In this document: in pieces, positions 23,957-25,515 of the stretch
Numbering within the stretch: the stretch's first letter is position 1
Layout: the number at the start of each line of letters is the position of its first letter
Notes under the pieces: generated by a model
What the model saw: the letters and a program-made list of their open reading frames with translations, nothing else
Told to the model about the DNA's origin: nothing
Database searches by the model: none
Program-made: the position numbers and the translations under genes
Assembly: GCA_937975235.1 (NCBI GenBank)
Contig: CALJUZ010000027.1
Location: 1 to 25,515 of the forward strand
Length of the DNA: 25,515 nucleotides
Direction: 5' to 3'
Origin: CALJUZ01 sp003387805
GTDB taxonomy: Bacteria > Bacillota > Limnochordia > Limnochordales > ZCTH02-B6

Positions 23957-25515
23957 GTGCGGCGGGAGATTTTGATGCTCGCCTGGGAGTATCCGCCGAA
24001 AGTCGTGGGCGGGCTGGCGCGGCACGCGGCGTACCTGAGCCGGGCGCTGGCGGCCCAGGGCCACCGGGTCGTCGTGTTGACGCAGGAGGCCGCCGGTGCG
24101 CCGGCCTTCGAGGACGACGCGGGCGTCGAGGTGCACCGCCTGCCCGTTCACGGGCCGCCGCCCAGGGACTTCGTCGGGTGGGTGAAGCGGCTCAACTTTC
24201 AAATGGTGGAACGGGCGGTCCACTTGTTCGCCTCGGGCCGGCGCTTTGACATCGTGCACGCCCACGACTGGCTGGCCGCCTATGCGGGCAAAACCCTCAA
24301 GCACGGCCTGGCCGTGCCGCTGGTGGCCACCATCCACGCCACGGAGTACGGCCGCAACAACGGCCTCCACAACGACCTGCAGCGTTACATCGGCAGCTGC
24401 GAGTGGTGGCTGACGTACGAGGCGTGGCGGGTCATCTGCTGCAGCCGGTTTATGGAGGACGAGCTGCGGCGCGTGTTCCAGACGCCCAAAGACAAAATCC
24501 GGGTTGTGGCCAACGGTGTGGACCTGCCCGACCGGGCGCCGGATCCGGAGGGCGATGCCGCCTTCCGGGCCCGCTTTGCCGCGCCCGACGAGGCGTTGGT
24601 GTTTTTCATCGGCCGCTTGGTATACGAGAAGGGCGTGCATGTCCTGCTGGAGGCCGTGCCCCGGATTCTCGAGCGCCGGCCCCGCACCCGCTTCGTCATC
24701 GCCGGTGAAGGGCCGTTGCGGGCGGAGCTGGAGGCCCGGGCGCAGGCCCTGGGCGTGGCGTCGCGCGTCACGTTCTACGGCTACGCGGATGACGAGGCCA
24801 GGGACCGCTTCCTGCGCACGTCCCAGGCCGCGGTGTTTCCCAGCTTGTACGAGCCTTTCGGCATTGTGGCGCTGGAGGCCATGGCCGCCGGAACGCCCGT
24901 GGTGGTGGGCCGGACGGGGGGCTTCGCCGAAATCGTCCGCCACGGCGCCAACGGCTTGCACGCGGAGCCGGGCGATGCGGCTTCGCTGGCCGAGGCCGTG
25001 CTGTCGGTGCTTTCCGCCGACGGCCTGGCCGACACCTTGCGCAAGGCGGCGCAACGGGAAGTGCGGGAGCGGTACGCGTGGGCCGGCATCGCCGAGCAGA
25101 CGGCGGCGGTATACGAGGAGGTCCTGGACGAGTACGAGCGCAGCAGCTGGGAGGCGGCGGAGGCCCGGCGCAGGTCCGAGGCCGCGGCGGTGTGGAACGC
25201 GCTGGTGCGGCTGGTGGGAGCCGCCGCCAACGGGCACGCCGCACCCGGCGGGGCCGTCGGCGACGAGACCGGCCGGGTAGCCCGCGGCGGCTTCGGGCGC
25301 TACACGCCGGCGGCCGATGGGGAGGCCTATGCGGGCACGGGCGCGGGTCTCGCCGGGGAGCGGGCAGACGGGGCGCCGGACGGGGCGCTGGACGGGGCGC
25401 CGGATGAGCTCGTGGCCCGGATTCTGACCCGAGATCACGACGCCGGCGACGAGCGGGCGGCTCCAGCCGCCGTTGCCCGCCCTTACGAATCGGCCGGGGC
25501 GGGCGTGGCCGCGTT
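23957..25515 (+). CDS. Family-4 glycosyltransferase (glycogen synthase-like), 3' end outside the window
   Basis: The frame opens at GTG 23957 with GGGAGGG 9 nt upstream and reads on for 519 codons to the window edge without a stop. It has the GT-B fold pattern of GT4 enzymes. The N-terminal domain starts ILMLAWEYPPKVVGGLARH (glycine loop at 17-19) and continues with HAHDWLAAY and ATIHATEYGR. The C-terminal donor domain has FFIGRLVYEKGVHVLLEA (about 217-234) and the EX7E motif in YEPFGIVALEAMAAGTPVV (about 298-316). The opening resembles GT4 glycogen synthase-like proteins, which fits the adjacent debranching enzyme. After about residue 400 comes a low-complexity, acidic/Gly/Ala-rich tail that is unusual for the family. 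Donor and acceptor are not determined. Confidence 0.88.
   Translation, partial: MRREILMLAWEYPPKVVGGLARHAAYLSRALAAQGHRVVVLTQEAAGAPAFEDDAGVEVHRLPVHGPPPRDFVGWVKRLNFQMVERAVHLFASGRRFDIVHAHDWLAAYAGKTLKHGLAVPLVATIHATEYGRNNGLHNDLQRYIGSCEWWLTYEAWRVICCSRFMEDELRRVFQTPKDKIRVVANGVDLPDRAPDPEGDAAFRARFAAPDEALVFFIGRLVYEKGVHVLLEAVPRILERRPRTRFVIAGEGPLRAELEARAQALGVASRVTFYGYADDEARDRFLRTSQAAVFPSLYEPFGIVALEAMAAGTPVVVGRTGGFAEIVRHGANGLHAEPGDAASLAEAVLSVLSADGLADTLRKAAQREVRERYAWAGIAEQTAAVYEEVLDEYERSSWEAAEARRRSEAAAVWNALVRLVGAAANGHAAPGGAVGDETGRVARGGFGRYTPAADGEAYAGTGAGLAGERADGAPDGALDGAPDELVARILTRDHDAGDERAAPAAVARPYESAGAGVAA
25367..25402 (+). repeat. 12-bp tandem repeat in the glycosyltransferase tail
   Basis: Three 12-bp units (GACGGGGCGCCG, with one CTG variant) encode Asp-Gly-Ala-Pro/Leu repeats in the low-complexity C-terminal region. 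It looks like in-frame slippage in a disordered linker. Confidence 0.65.

Overview
The window is a very GC-rich bacterial chromosome segment (roughly 70% G+C by eye). It has strong Shine-Dalgarno sequences, many GTG and TTG starts, and genes coupled by 1-4 base overlaps. The acpS-nnr-alr neighbourhood and the ResA/CcdA-type proteins point to a high-GC, possibly thermophilic Bacillota (Symbiobacterium/Thermaerobacter/Limnochorda-like) or a relative. This placement is an inference from gene order and composition only.

Layout. (1) 1-819 holds no convincing gene. It contains two 86-bp inverted-repeat elements with matching ends, a 15-nt direct repeat, a decamer tandem array of about 150 bp and a candidate promoter. 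(2) 820-9775 is one tightly packed operon for cytochrome c maturation System I: ccmE (cysteine-type, CxxxY), ccmA, ccmB, ccmC, ccmD, ccdA, a thioredoxin-CcmH fusion, ccmF with a C-terminal extension, an exported membrane-anchored protein of unknown function, and a TlpA/ResA thioredoxin fused to a BNR/Asp-box propeller-like domain. It ends at a perfect 10-bp stem terminator. (3) 9870-18868 is a same-strand run: a cupredoxin-like/TlpA fusion, then glmM, acpS, nnr, an S9 peptidase, a CBS-pair protein, alr and nadE. (4) 18875-21593 holds the 5-oxoprolinase genes, with pxpA on the minus strand and divergent from pxpB and pxpC on the plus strand. (5) 21661 to the end holds a bacterial glycogen-debranching (amylo-alpha-1,6-glucosidase) enzyme and a family-4 glycosyltransferase that runs off the window.

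How the genes fit together. CcmABCD and CcmE would load heme onto the CcmE chaperone. CcdA would pass electrons across the membrane to three different thioredoxin-like domains, each fused to a different partner (CcmH, a propeller, a cupredoxin-like region). CcmF and the CcmH domain would attach heme to apocytochrome c. The glmM-nadE run combines cell-wall precursor synthesis (GlmM, Alr), acyl-carrier-protein activation (AcpS), and NAD repair and synthesis (Nnr, NadE). PxpABC recycles 5-oxoproline to glutamate. The last two genes suggest alpha-glucan metabolism.

The most unusual content is the ccm cluster. It pairs a cysteine-type CcmE with an intact CcmH CxxC domain, fuses that CcmH to its thioredoxin partner, and places thioredoxin domains on a propeller and on a cupredoxin-like module. 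No tRNA, rRNA, CRISPR array, transposase gene or CxxCH cytochrome c gene was seen.
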